DNA of 64,000 bases. Origin: Allocatelliglobosispora scoriae. GTDB lineage: Bacteria > Actinomycetota > Actinomycetes > Mycobacteriales > Micromonosporaceae. This document shows, piece after piece, positions 26,245 through 34,773 of this stretch. The DNA lies in contig NZ_JACHMN010000003.1 in assembly GCF_014204945.1 (NCBI RefSeq), positions 496,001 through 560,000 on the forward strand, read 5' to 3'. The position numbers and the translations under genes were made by a program. The notes below the pieces were generated by a model. The model saw only the letters and a list, made by a program, of their open reading frames with translations. It had not been told where the DNA came from and did not search any database. The first letter of the stretch is position 1, and every line of letters begins with the position of its first letter.

Positions 26245-29200
26245 TCACGGGGTGTATGTCCAGCGTTGGGAGGTGCTGGTGGTGCAGGTCTGCAGTTCGA
26301 GCTGGACTCCGTTGGCGGTGCCGTTGCCGACCGGGGTCAGGCACTTGCCGGTTGCTGCTGTGATGCGACCGTCGGAATTGGCGGTCCACTTCTGCGTCGT
26401 CGCGGTGGTGCAGGTCTGGATCGCGACGATCGGCGCCGACGCGTCCAGGCAGACGCCGGACTTGCCGGTGAGGGTGCCGTTGGCCTGGAACGTCCAGCGC
26501 TGGTGAGCCAGACCGTGGCAGGTGTAGAGGGTGGGCGCCGTACCGGGAGTCGTCGAGCCGCCGGGGATGTCGACGCACTTGCTCGACGCCTGGCCGACCA
26601 GTTCCACATTAGAGGGATAGGCCGGGCCGCCGGTCGCGGTGCCGGTGGCGGAGATCTCGGCGGCGCTGGTCCACTGACCCCGGCCGCCCGCCTCGCCGAG
26701 GGCGCGCAGGCGCAGGTAGCGACCGGTCTTCGCGCCGAACGTCACCGTCTTCTCGGCGGCGGTGTCGGCGAAGGTACCCGTCGCCACCGGGGTGCCCCAC
26801 GCGGAGGTGGAGTCGGAGAGGTAGACCTCGTACTGCCCGATCCGGCCGTTGACGCCGCCGTCCTGGCGGGGCAGGTAGCGCAGCGAGTCCACCGAGTAGC
26901 TCGTACCCAGATCGATCTGGATCTCGTGGGGGAGCGGAGCGACCCCGGCCGACCAGGCCGTGTGCCAGATCGTGCCGGTGCTGCCGTCGAAGGCGTTGGC
27001 GGCGGGGGTGCCGGACTCCTGGCTGTCGGCGGAGACGAGCGACCAGCCGGTCTTCGGGATGAGCGGCGAACCGCCACCGCCGGGGCCGGGCACGGGCAGG
27101 GTCGCCCCGGTCATCGTGAGGCTGAAGGCACCGGACTGGCTGCCCGCCTTGAACCAGAGCAGTCCGCCGCGGTCGGCGGGGTCGAAGAACCAGCCCGTCG
27201 CCGCCGCGTCATAGGCGGCCTTCGTGGTCAGCTTCGCCAGGCCGCCGATCGCGCTCGGCGCCCCGGCGAGGTGCACCGTGAACTCGTACCCCCGGCTGGT
27301 GGGTTTGCCCGTGTAGGTGCCCGTGCTGGCGCCGACCGCGACCGTCACGTCGCCCGTGCCCGACGCGGGCGCGGTGACCGTGACCTGCTGGGTCGCGGAC
27401 GAGCCGGTCTGGTAGGCGCGGGTGATGCCGTCGTCCTCATAGAGGGTGAAGCTCGACGAGCCGCGCGGGAAGAGGTCATAGGTGAGGGTGGAGACCGGCT
27501 TCTCGCCGGTGTAGTTCATCTGCGGCCACATCGGCACGATCGAGCCGCCCTTGACGAACAGCGGCAGCGTGTCCAGCGGCGCGGAGTAGCCGTTGAGCGT
27601 CGTCGGTCCGCTGTAGACCTGGCCGGTCCAGTAGTCGGTCCACGTTCCGGCGGGCAGGTAGATGCCGTCGCGGGTGGTCGTGTTGCTCACCACGGGAGCC
27701 ACCAGGAACGCGTCGCCCGCCATGAACTCGCCGCTCGTCGTGTTGCCGCGGGCGATCGGGTCGTTCGGGTACTCCAGCACGAGTGCCCTGGTCGCGGGGG
27801 TGCCGGTGAGGTTGGCGTTGCGGCTCATCGTGTAGTGGTAGGGCATCAGCCGCATCTTGAGCTTGAGATATTTGCGGTTGATCGAGAGGTATGGCTCGGC
27901 GAAGCGCCACGGCTGCTTGTCGTTGTAACCCGCGGACGGATTGGTCGCGCCCCAGCCCGACATCGTCATGAAGGCCGGGGTGAACGCCTTCCACTGCAGG
28001 TCCCGGGCGTATGTCTGCGGGCTGCCGGAGAAGATCCCGTCCACGTCGCCGGTGGCGTAGTTGAGCGCGGAGAGCCCGGCACCCGCGACGGCGGGGACCG
28101 TCCAGCGCATGTCGTCCCACTGGCCGTAGGTGTCGCCGGTCCAGACGACCGCATTGCGCTGCGTGCCCGCCCAGCCGTCGACGGTCCAGACATAGCGGCG
28201 GGCGTTGGAGTTGGCCTCGATCCCGGTGACCGCCTGGTTGACGCCGGTGAAGGCGGTCTTGTATCCGCCGCCGATCCAGGCCACGTCGGTCTTCACCCCG
28301 CGCGAACCGGCGGTGCCGACCTCCCAGGCGATGTCGGACAGGCCGGTCGAGGTCCACAGGCCGGTCTTGAAGCCCTGCGCGGCGAGGCCGGAGACGGCCG
28401 ACGGCAGGTTGGTGTAACCGCAGCCGTAGCCGTCGTTGGGCAGGATCCAGCCCGACGGCATGTCCTTGGTCCGGGCCTCCTGGGCGTAGGCGACGACATC
28501 GGTGGTCACCTGGTGCCCGGCCCGGTTGTGGTCACCCTGGTAGTCGGGGTTGGACGCGTTGAAGCAGTCCGCGTTGCCGAGCTCGAAACCCCACAGCGGC
28601 GCCAGGAACGGCTTGCCGGTCACGTCGGTGTAGGCGTTGAGCACCCCCTTGAGGCTGTCGCCGATGAAGTAGTAGGCGTCGAAGCGGTTCTCGTTCTGCG
28701 TCGTCGCGACCGGCGAGCCGAAGGCGTAGGAACCCGGTGCCCAGGTGTTGCGCAGCACGCCGTAACCGTTGGTGCTGAGGTAGAACGGCGCGGGGCTGGC
28801 GTTGTTGTTCTCCCGCCAGCCGTTGTCGACCTTGATCGGCACCGTCTTGTCGCGCAGCGCCCACTCGCCCAGCCGCAGGCCCGTGCCGTAGAACTGCTCG
28901 TCCGCGCCCCGGGTCAGGGTCTGCGTGGTGGCGCTGCCGGTCCAGCTCAGCCCGGTCGACTCCGACCAGATCAGGGTCGTGTTGTCGGGACGATAGGCCG
29001 CGAAGCGCAGCGGCGACTTCGTCACCCGCAGGGTCACCGCGCCTGTGTTGATGCGGTAGTAGGTGCCCGCGTCCGACCAGGTCGCACCCGTCGTGCCGAA
29101 GCTGGTGTTGATGGTGATGTCGGTGCCGGCCGGGTCGGTGAAGGTGCCGGTCGGCGCGAGCCAGATCCGGAAGATGTCGGCGCGGGCGAAGGTGACGCGG

Positions 29201-29358
29201 ACCTGCGTCGAGCCCGCCGCGATCGTGAAGGTGTTGCCCGACTGGCTGAAGGCGGTGACATCGCCCGGCGTCGCGGCGGCCGCCGCGACGGGTCGGACCA
29301 GGATGAGGGTGGTCGAGGCCAGCAGCGCTGCCAGCACGGCACGGGTAAATGGTCGCAT
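26245..29358 (-). CDS. Large secreted GH31 glycosidase with CBM32-like and CBM13 modules
   Basis: 1,037 residues. Signal peptide to about 28. The N-terminal beta domain and GH31 barrel span about 35-620. The putative nucleophile is D358 in KTDVAWIGGG and the acid/base D409 in WTGDTYGQWDDMR. The GH31 proximal and distal C-domains follow. An F5/8-type (CBM32) module spans about 770-890 (SQESGTPAANAFDGSTGTIW). The C-terminal 125 residues are a ricin-type CBM13 with QxW repeats (HQRWTF, TQKWTA, SQRWTY). The combination with CBM32 recalls the GH31 alpha-N-acetylgalactosaminidase subgroup, but alpha-glucosidase or other specificity is possible. Host-glycan or exopolysaccharide cleavage is inference. 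A dyad operator lies 50 bases upstream. Confidence 0.85.
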   Translation of the reverse strand: MRPFTRAVLAALLASTTLILVRPVAAAAATPGDVTAFSQSGNTFTIAAGSTQVRVTFARADIFRIWLAPTGTFTDPAGTDITINTSFGTTGATWSDAGTYYRINTGAVTLRVTKSPLRFAAYRPDNTTLIWSESTGLSWTGSATTQTLTRGADEQFYGTGLRLGEWALRDKTVPIKVDNGWRENNNASPAPFYLSTNGYGVLRNTWAPGSYAFGSPVATTQNENRFDAYYFIGDSLKGVLNAYTDVTGKPFLAPLWGFELGNADCFNASNPDYQGDHNRAGHQVTTDVVAYAQEARTKDMPSGWILPNDGYGCGYTNLPSAVSGLAAQGFKTGLWTSTGLSDIAWEVGTAGSRGVKTDVAWIGGGYKTAFTGVNQAVTGIEANSNARRYVWTVDGWAGTQRNAVVWTGDTYGQWDDMRWTVPAVAGAGLSALNYATGDVDGIFSGSPQTYARDLQWKAFTPAFMTMSGWGATNPSAGYNDKQPWRFAEPYLSINRKYLKLKMRLMPYHYTMSRNANLTGTPATRALVLEYPNDPIARGNTTSGEFMAGDAFLVAPVVSNTTTRDGIYLPAGTWTDYWTGQVYSGPTTLNGYSAPLDTLPLFVKGGSIVPMWPQMNYTGEKPVSTLTYDLFPRGSSSFTLYEDDGITRAYQTGSSATQQVTVTAPASGTGDVTVAVGASTGTYTGKPTSRGYEFTVHLAGAPSAIGGLAKLTTKAAYDAAATGWFFDPADRGGLLWFKAGSQSGAFSLTMTGATLPVPGPGGGGSPLIPKTGWSLVSADSQESGTPAANAFDGSTGTIWHTAWSAGVAPLPHEIQIDLGTSYSVDSLRYLPRQDGGVNGRIGQYEVYLSDSTSAWGTPVATGTFADTAAEKTVTFGAKTGRYLRLRALGEAGGRGQWTSAAEISATGTATGGPAYPSNVELVGQASSKCVDIPGGSTTPGTAPTLYTCHGLAHQRWTFQANGTLTGKSGVCLDASAPIVAIQTCTTATTQKWTANSDGRITAATGKCLTPVGNGTANGVQLELQTCTTSTSQRWTYTP

Positions 29359-29407
29359 GTGTCAATGCAACACTTTGTTAACTGGTGTCGTCAAGAGTCT
29401 TCAATAT

Positions 29408-29423
29408 TGCAAAACTTTGCAAG
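29408..29423. promoter_or_regulatory. Candidate operator upstream of GH31 (TTGCAAA-N2-TTTGCAA)
   Basis: TTGCAAAACTTTGCAA has perfect seven-base arms. It sits 50 bases upstream of the GH31 ATG and one base outside the stop codon of the next gene. The TTGCAA half-site type is used by LacI-family sugar regulators. A second, looser GCAACACTTTG lies at 29372-29382. Confidence 0.55.
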
Positions 29424-29424
29424 A

Positions 29425-30396
29425 TCACAAAAGATGGTCGATCTCGGCTCGCAGCTTGGACTCCAGATCGCGGATGGATGTGTAGCGGATGCACTTGTGG
29501 CTGCGAACGTCGAACTCCAGCTTCGTGTCCGCGTCGCAGACCAGGATCGTGGGTACGCCGCGACCCCAGGCGTAGCCGACTTCCAGGTAGACGTTGGGAT
29601 TGGTGCCGCTGAGATCGGCGACCATGAAGCGCGCATCGCCGATCCGGTTCTTCATCTGCACAACGATGTCGCCGGTAAATTTGATCTTATCCATGCGCTC
29701 GCAGAGAAGTCCGGCACTTCGAATGGCGGGCGCCATGCCGTAGTGGAAGAGATCGTCGAAAGCATCGGAGAACGGCATGGCGATAAAAGCATGATCCTTT
29801 GCTGCCGACGCACGCTCGCCCGGATTGTTGACGGCCGGTTGTCTATTGCTGGCCGGTTGGCTGTTGGCCCGTCCCGATGTGATCTTCCTATTGGGGATTA
29901 GGCGAACGAGTAGATGGCTGAGGCGCTCTGCTCGCCGAGGGTCGAGCTCGATGAAGGTTATCCGTTCGAGGTTGCGGGGTGATCCACCTTTGGAGATTGC
30001 CTCGAACAAGCCTGCGAGTTCTGCCTCGAAAGCTTCAGCCTCGTCCAGGCCGAAGCCCACGCCGTGGAGGGTCAGGCAGATCTCCCGCACCTCCGGCGTC
30101 GCAAGTGTGCTGACGATGAGTGCGCGCTGGGCGAATTCTCTGATCCCCTCGTAGTCGAATAGCCCCAGCGGTTGCACGCCGAGAAACAGCACCCGCCGAG
30201 CTCCGATGACTGGCGCACCGTCCACCAGCAGGTGGTTTCCGATAGCCGGCAGGATCTGCGGAGTGATACCCAGCTTCCTTGCCACCATAAGGTCGACGCC
30301 GTACAACTCCTGGGCGTGCTTCAGCACGAGAACTTCGGCCGGCCTATGAAGGGCATCAGCGACTTCAATATCGACAAGGACCTCGTATTCGCGCAT
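29425..30396 (-). CDS. Two-domain protein: M17N-like N-terminus and nucleoside-deoxyribosyltransferase/TIR-like C-terminus
   Basis: 323 residues. The C-terminal domain (about 200-323) reads HAFIAMPFSDAFDDLFHYGM, GDIVVQMKNRIGDARFMVAD, LSGTNPNVYLEVGYAWGRGV, and FDVRSHKCIRYTS. This is the pattern of the nucleoside 2-deoxyribosyltransferase-like (Rossmannoid, TIR-related) nucleotide-cleaving superfamily, with an Asp-Leu-(S/T)-Gly-x-Asn-Pro-Asn core and a Glu in the following helix. The N-terminal about 165 residues (RRVLFLGVQPLGLFDYEGIR, LTLHGVGFGLDEAEAFEAEL) recall the N-terminal fold of M17 peptidases, a guess. GC content is near 58-60% in sampled lines against over 70% around it, and codon use is relaxed, so it looks acquired. 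A role as a defence or stress effector is inference. Confidence 0.6.
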   Translation of the reverse strand: MREYEVLVDIEVADALHRPAEVLVLKHAQELYGVDLMVARKLGITPQILPAIGNHLLVDGAPVIGARRVLFLGVQPLGLFDYEGIREFAQRALIVSTLATPEVREICLTLHGVGFGLDEAEAFEAELAGLFEAISKGGSPRNLERITFIELDPRRAERLSHLLVRLIPNRKITSGRANSQPASNRQPAVNNPGERASAAKDHAFIAMPFSDAFDDLFHYGMAPAIRSAGLLCERMDKIKFTGDIVVQMKNRIGDARFMVADLSGTNPNVYLEVGYAWGRGVPTILVCDADTKLEFDVRSHKCIRYTSIRDLESKLRAEIDHLL

Positions 30397-30434
30397 GTCG
30401 GCGATTCTGTCAAACGCCGTGAGACGTCACAGTC

Positions 30435-31307
30435 CTAAATATGGGTCGGCAAGGTGACCCGTGGGCCATATCGGGGCGCAGAAAGGCCGGACCTTCCGAG
30501 CAGTGCGCAGACCCGGCCGCGGTGCCCGGCGAAGGGCTCCAGCAGCTCCAGCATCCGCTCGTCGGTCGCCCGAGCCTCGCCGGCCAGCGCATATGCCACA
30601 TGGTTCTTCAGGTGGTAGTCGCCGACGCTCACCGCGTCCGGATCCCCGTAGACATCGCGGGTCACCTCGGCCACGGTCCAGACCCCCACCCCAGGGATCG
30701 CGCGCAGCCGCAGCCGCGCCTCGGCGAGGTCGCGGAAGACCGTCCTCCCGGCCGCCGCGCGCCGCAGCGTGTCGGCCCGTCGCTGCTCGAGCCCCACCGG
30801 GTGCAGCTGGAAGTACGCCAACCCGGCGACCGTCGCCGCATCCGGCGCGATCCACAGCTCGGGACCGTCATGCTCCACCCGTGCTCCCCAGCGCCGCACG
30901 ATCCCCGCGTAGGAGCGGAACGCCTCCTGCCCGGTGATCTTCTGCTCGCAGATCGCCCGCAGCAGCCGCGGAAACACCAGCCCCGTCGCGGGCAGCCGCA
31001 GCCCGCCGTGCTCCCGGGCGAGGCGTGCCACCAGCGGGTGGGCGGCGGCGAGCTCGGTGAAGCCGGTGAGGTCGTCGCGCAGCCCGGCGATGGCGTCGCC
31101 CCGCTCGACGAGCCACGGTGTCCCGGCCGCGTGCAGAACGTCCGCTTCCCGCCAGATCCGGACATGTCCGGGCCCGTCCGGCGTGTGAGCGGCGAACCAG
31201 AACGAGCCGCCCTCGAACCGGGCGCACGGGTCGAACCGGCCCAGGGGGAGTTGCCCGACCGTGCCCGCGAAGTCGTAGCGTTCCGGCAGCTCCCAGCTCT
31301 GTCTCAC
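30435..31307 (-). CDS. DNA-3-methyladenine glycosylase II-like (HhH-GPD) protein
   Basis: 290 residues. The N-terminal beta half precedes an HhH-GPD domain: LLRAICEQKITGQEAFRSYA, the helix-hairpin-helix RAIPGVGVWTVAEVTRDVYG, and DPDAVSVGDYHLKNHVAYAL, in which the second Asp (in VGDYH) is the catalytic position. This is the AlkA arrangement; such enzymes excise alkylated or other damaged purines. It has no Fe-S cluster loop, unlike EndoIII. It stands 38 bases upstream of the end of the low-GC two-domain gene region on the same strand, with no obvious shared function. Confidence 0.85.
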   Translation of the reverse strand: MRQSWELPERYDFAGTVGQLPLGRFDPCARFEGGSFWFAAHTPDGPGHVRIWREADVLHAAGTPWLVERGDAIAGLRDDLTGFTELAAAHPLVARLAREHGGLRLPATGLVFPRLLRAICEQKITGQEAFRSYAGIVRRWGARVEHDGPELWIAPDAATVAGLAYFQLHPVGLEQRRADTLRRAAAGRTVFRDLAEARLRLRAIPGVGVWTVAEVTRDVYGDPDAVSVGDYHLKNHVAYALAGEARATDERMLELLEPFAGHRGRVCALLGRSGLSAPRYGPRVTLPTHI

Positions 31308-31375
31308 GCCTCCATCGTCGCAGGCCCGGCGGGCTCGTCTCGCGCGGGCGGGCGGCTGCGGTTACCGTTCTCGCC

Positions 31376-32053
31376 GTGGCCCCCTCGACCATCCCCGACA
31401 ATCCCTGGTTCTCCTGGACCTACATCGAGCGCAACTCCGACGTCCTTCTCGCCGCCCTCACCGAGCACGTCTGGCTCACCGTCAGCGCGGTGGTGATCGC
31501 CACGCTGATCGCGGTTCCGCTGGCGATCCTGGCATATCGGGTGAGCTGGCTCGCCGGTCCGATTCTGGGCACGTCTGGCGTTCTCTACACGATTCCGTCA
31601 CTCGCGCTCTTCGCGTTCCTGGCGCCGTTCACGGGGCTGCATCCGCGTACAGTCCTGATTGGACTTGTGCTCTATGCGCTGTTGATCCTGGTACGCAGCA
31701 CTCTGGTCGGACTGATGCAGGTGCCGGATGATGTCCGGGATGCCGCTCGGGGGATGGGTTACGGCTCGGCGGCGATGCTGTGGCGCATCGAGCTGCGGCT
31801 GGCGCTGCCGTCGATCATCAGCGGTGTCCGGGTGGCGACGGTCTCCACGGTCGCACTCACCACCGTCGGCCAGATCGCCGGCTTCGGCGGGCTGGGCAAC
31901 CTGATCATCGCCGGGTTCACCAACAACTTCTATCGCGCGGAGATCCTCACCGCGACGCTGCTCTGCGTCGCGCTGGCACTGGTCCTGGACGCGCTGATCG
32001 CACTCGGCGGCCGGGTGGCCACCCCGTGGACGAAGGGACGGCGCACCGCATGA
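31376..32053 (+). CDS. ABC transporter permease, glycine betaine/choline OpuCB/OpuCD type (first)
   Basis: 225 residues from a GTG at 31376 (VAPSTIPDNPWFSWTYIERN). It has six membrane segments including LTVSAVVIATLIAVPLAILA, and the EAA loop RDAARGMGYGSAAMLWRIEL that docks the ATPase. The segment TVGQIAGFGGLGNLIIAGF is typical of OpuC-type permeases. It should import compatible solutes such as glycine betaine or choline. The stop overlaps the next permease start (ATGA, 32050-32053). No ATP-binding subunit gene is adjacent, which is unusual. Confidence 0.85.
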   Translation: MAPSTIPDNPWFSWTYIERNSDVLLAALTEHVWLTVSAVVIATLIAVPLAILAYRVSWLAGPILGTSGVLYTIPSLALFAFLAPFTGLHPRTVLIGLVLYALLILVRSTLVGLMQVPDDVRDAARGMGYGSAAMLWRIELRLALPSIISGVRVATVSTVALTTVGQIAGFGGLGNLIIAGFTNNFYRAEILTATLLCVALALVLDALIALGGRVATPWTKGRRTA

Positions 32054-32763
32054 GCGCGATCACCGACGCGATCACCTGGCTCAACGACCCGCTGAACTGG
32101 ACCAATCCCGACGGCATCGTCGTCCGGCTCGGCGAGCACCTGTGGATCGCGGGTGCCTCGATTGCGCTGGGCTGCGCGGTGGCCTGGCCGATCGGGTTGT
32201 GGCTCGGCCACATCGGGCGCGGCGGGCAGGTCCTCACCTCGCTCGCGAACGTCACCCGGGCCATCCCGATCATCGCGCTGCTGATGATCCTGCCGCTCAC
32301 GAAGGTCGGCTTCGGCCAGCCCGCGATCATCCTCTCGCTCGCCTTCTTCACCTTCGCGCCGCTGCTGAGTGACGCTTATCTCGGAGTCAGGCAGGTCGAT
32401 CCGGAGGTACGCGACGCGGCGCGCGGCATGGGACTGAACCCCTGGCAGGTGCTGTTCCGCGTCGAATTGCCACTCGCCGTGCCCTATCTCGCGGCCGGTT
32501 TCCGGACGACCGCAGTGCAGGTAGTGGCCACCACCACACTCGCGTCATTTGTGAACGGCGGCGGGCTCGGAATGATCATCAGCCGGGGCTTCGGCCTGGG
32601 GATGAACGCGGGCGGCGGACAGCTGCTCGCGGGCGGTTTGCTGGTGGCGCTGCTGTGTCTGGCGGTGGAGGCGCTGCTCGCGGTCGGGCAGCGGCTGGTC
32701 ACCCCGGCTCCGCTGCGGGCGCGGGCTCCATTAAGGACGCGACGTGTCGTAATCAATACGTAA
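32050..32763 (+). CDS. ABC transporter permease, OpuC type (second)
   Basis: 237 residues beginning MSAITDAITWLNDPLNWTNP. The permease core has ASIALGCAVAWPIGLWLGHI, TRAIPIIALLMILPL and the EAA loop VRDAARGMGLNPWQVLFRVE. It ends with TTLASFVNGGGLGMIISRGF and a basic cytoplasmic tail. It pairs with the preceding permease as a heterodimeric channel. The coupling by ATGA overlap and the binding-protein gene 125 bases downstream support one operon. The gap before the binding-protein gene contains a CGGAC/GTCCG inverted repeat (about 32813-32837) that may set relative expression. Confidence 0.85.
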   Translation: MSAITDAITWLNDPLNWTNPDGIVVRLGEHLWIAGASIALGCAVAWPIGLWLGHIGRGGQVLTSLANVTRAIPIIALLMILPLTKVGFGQPAIILSLAFFTFAPLLSDAYLGVRQVDPEVRDAARGMGLNPWQVLFRVELPLAVPYLAAGFRTTAVQVVATTTLASFVNGGGLGMIISRGFGLGMNAGGGQLLAGGLLVALLCLAVEALLAVGQRLVTPAPLRARAPLRTRRVVINT

Positions 32764-32888
32764 ACACCTTCCAGCTTGCTTCACGGCAGCAGACGGGGTT
32801 GGGTGGAACGGTCGGACGGGAACTGCTCCTGTCCGTCGGACACGCGGCCGAGAACCCCTCGCGCCGGGACACGGAAGGCGGACAGTTG

Positions 32889-33893
32889 ATGTCCTCGCGT
32901 ACTCGTAAGGTTTCGTTGATCTTTACTGCGGCGTCTGCCGCGCTTACTTTTGCCCTGGCCGGCTGTGGTGAGTCGGGCTCCTCCGGCACCTCCGCGCCGC
33001 CGACCGCCGCCACCGGTGGCTGCGCCGGTGTGGCCGGGGATTCCCTGGTCGTGCTCACCGACGACAAGAAGCTGCAGAACGCCGACAACATCGTCGCTCT
33101 GATCAACACCAAGGGCTCCTCACCGGCCCTCGTCGCCGCGGTCGACAAGGTCGCCGCCGCGCTCGACACCACCAAGCTGATCGCCCTCAACAAGGCGGTC
33201 GACATCGACCGCAAGACGCCGCAGGTCGCGGCGGCCGAGTTCGCCACCGCGGCGGGCTTCGCCACCGGGCTCTCCGGTGGCAGCGGCGCGGTGAAGATCG
33301 GTGCCGCCAACTTCTCCGAGAGCCAGACCCTCGCCGAGCTCTACAAGATCGCTCTCACCGCGGCCGGCTTCAAGGCCACCGTGCAGACCGCGGGCAACCG
33401 CGAGCTCTACGAGGCCGCTCTGGAGCGGGGCGAGCTGACGGTCTTCCCGGAGTACGCCGCCACCATCACCGAGTTCCTCAACCAGAAGGCCAACGGCAAG
33501 ACCGCCGCGCCCAAGGCGAGCGGTGACATCGACGCCACGATCACCGCGCTCAAGGAGCTGGGCGGCAAGGTCGGTCTCACGGTCGGCACCCCGTCGGCCG
33601 CCGCCGACCAGAACGCGTTCGCGGTGACCAAGGCCTTCGCGGAGAAGAACGGCGTCAAGACGCTGTCGGACTTCGCCGCCAAGTGCTCGGGCAAGGCCTC
33701 GATCCTCGCCGGTCCGGCCGAGTGCCCGCAGCGTCCGTTCTGCCAGCTGGGTCTGAAGGACAAGTACGGCATCGAGTTCGGCAGCTTCCAGCAGGCCGAC
33801 GCCGGTGGCCCGCAGACCAAGACCGCGCTCACCACGGGGGCCGCGGCTCTCGGCCTGGTCTTCTCCTCCGACGGTGGCCTCGCCACCCTGTAG
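32889..33893 (+). CDS. Glycine betaine-type substrate-binding lipoprotein, circularly permuted
   Basis: 334 residues. Lipoprotein signal ALTFALAGCGESG (Cys 26). Right after it come LVVLTDDKKLQNADNIVALI and LIALNKAVDIDRKTPQVAAA. These match the C-terminal end of ordinary OpuCC-type proteins (VLEDDKGx.., LNxxVDxxxKxPxxVA). Only then comes the usual N-lobe start, VKIGAANFSESQTLAELYKI, and the ERGELTVFPEYAATITEFLN region. The protein ends at ALGLVFSSDGGLATL, where the usual family continues into the VLEDDKG segment. The segment order is therefore rotated. The ATG at 32889 follows GGAAGG. Function: capture of a quaternary-amine solute for the two permeases. Confidence 0.85.
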   Translation: MSSRTRKVSLIFTAASAALTFALAGCGESGSSGTSAPPTAATGGCAGVAGDSLVVLTDDKKLQNADNIVALINTKGSSPALVAAVDKVAAALDTTKLIALNKAVDIDRKTPQVAAAEFATAAGFATGLSGGSGAVKIGAANFSESQTLAELYKIALTAAGFKATVQTAGNRELYEAALERGELTVFPEYAATITEFLNQKANGKTAAPKASGDIDATITALKELGGKVGLTVGTPSAAADQNAFAVTKAFAEKNGVKTLSDFAAKCSGKASILAGPAECPQRPFCQLGLKDKYGIEFGSFQQADAGGPQTKTALTTGAAALGLVFSSDGGLATL

Positions 33894-33927
33894 TGCGACC
33901 GCCGCGCCCGCGCGGCAGCAGCGCTCG

Positions 33928-33964
33928 ATGATCGGCGCAACTCTTGAAGAGTTGCGCCGATCAT
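33928..33964. repeat. Family A dyad, perfect 18-bp arms around one base
   Basis: ATGATCGGCGCAACTCTT-G-AAGAGTTGCGCCGATCAT in the gap between the convergent binding-protein and regulator genes. It contains the CAACTCTTGAAGAGTTG core and overlaps the last codon and stop of the regulator gene (33961-33964). Positioned to act as a bidirectional terminator. Confidence 0.9.
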
Positions 33965-34695
33965 CCGTTTGCGGGAGGTGTCGCCGCAGGCTTGGTGTGG
34001 AGGATCTCGCGGGCCTGCTCGGCGGAGCGGGTGATGCTCTCGCTGATGAAGTCGAGGAAGCGGGCGATGTTCTCCAGGCGGTTGGCGGCGGGGGTCTGCG
34101 GGCCGAGGATGGCGATGCCCTGGCGAGCGGTCGCGACGAGCTGGTCGTTGGCGCGGGCACTGGCGATCGTCGCCTGATAGAAGAGCTCGTCGTCGACGAT
34201 GTAGCGGTCGCGGCGGCGCTCGTCGCGCTCCCGGCGGACGAGGCTCTGGCTCTCCAGGAAGGCGATCGCCTTGGAGATGGAGGCCGGGCTGACCTGGAGG
34301 CGCTGGGCGAGCTGGGGTGCGGTGAGGCTGCCCGCATCGGTGGTGAACAGCAGGGTCAGCACCCGGGCTGTCATCTTCGGCAGACCCGAACCCATGAGCA
34401 CGGTGGTGAGCGTCTCCTCATAGTCGGCCACCGCCTGCGCATCGCGGCCGTGTGGCTGAGGTGCGGACTCCGGTCCCCGGGGCGAGGTGGGTCTGCGCCG
34501 GTGGGCACGGTGTTCGGTGGCGCGGTGGGCCAGGTCGGCGCGGTAGCCGTTGGGGCCGCCGTTGCGCATCACCTCCCGCGTGACCGTCGAGGTCGGACGG
34601 TCGAGGCGTCGGGCGATCTCGGCGTAGGGAAGGCTGTCGGCCAGCCCCGACGCGATCTGCTGGCGTTCCTGCTGGGTGAGTCTGCCTCCCGGCAT
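33961..34695 (-). CDS. Two-HTH regulator: IS30-type HTH_38 plus GbsR/MarR domain
   Basis: 244 residues. The first 45 are an HTH_38 as in IS30 transposases (LTQQERQQIASGLADSLPYA then EIARRLDRPTSTVTREVMRN). The linker is basic. Residues about 90-244 form a GbsR/MarR-type winged helix (ADYEETLTTVLMGSGLPKMT, LTAPQLAQRLQVSPASISKA and RRERDERRRDRYIVDD). Two DNA-binding modules in one protein is a pattern seen in actinomycetes. It is divergent from a DUF4097-hydrolase operon across a 250-base, AT-richer gap carrying several GCAAC-type half-sites, so autoregulation and control of that operon are likely. Confidence 0.8.
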   Translation of the reverse strand: MPGGRLTQQERQQIASGLADSLPYAEIARRLDRPTSTVTREVMRNGGPNGYRADLAHRATEHRAHRRRPTSPRGPESAPQPHGRDAQAVADYEETLTTVLMGSGLPKMTARVLTLLFTTDAGSLTAPQLAQRLQVSPASISKAIAFLESQSLVRRERDERRRDRYIVDDELFYQATIASARANDQLVATARQGIAILGPQTPAANRLENIARFLDFISESITRSAEQAREILHTKPAATPPANG

Positions 34696-34773
34696 GGCGA
34701 TCTCCCTGGTGATCCTTCGCGGCGGCCGTTCGTGACGGCCCTGACTGCGCCACTATAGCGTTCACTTCTGAAT

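Noticed and set aside
25411-29901. A 1,496-codon open frame on the plus strand
   Set aside because: It runs antisense through the DeoR and GH31 genes, both of which have clear domains on the minus strand. High GC at third positions keeps the opposite frame open. Its translation is Arg/Gly/Val-rich with no domain.
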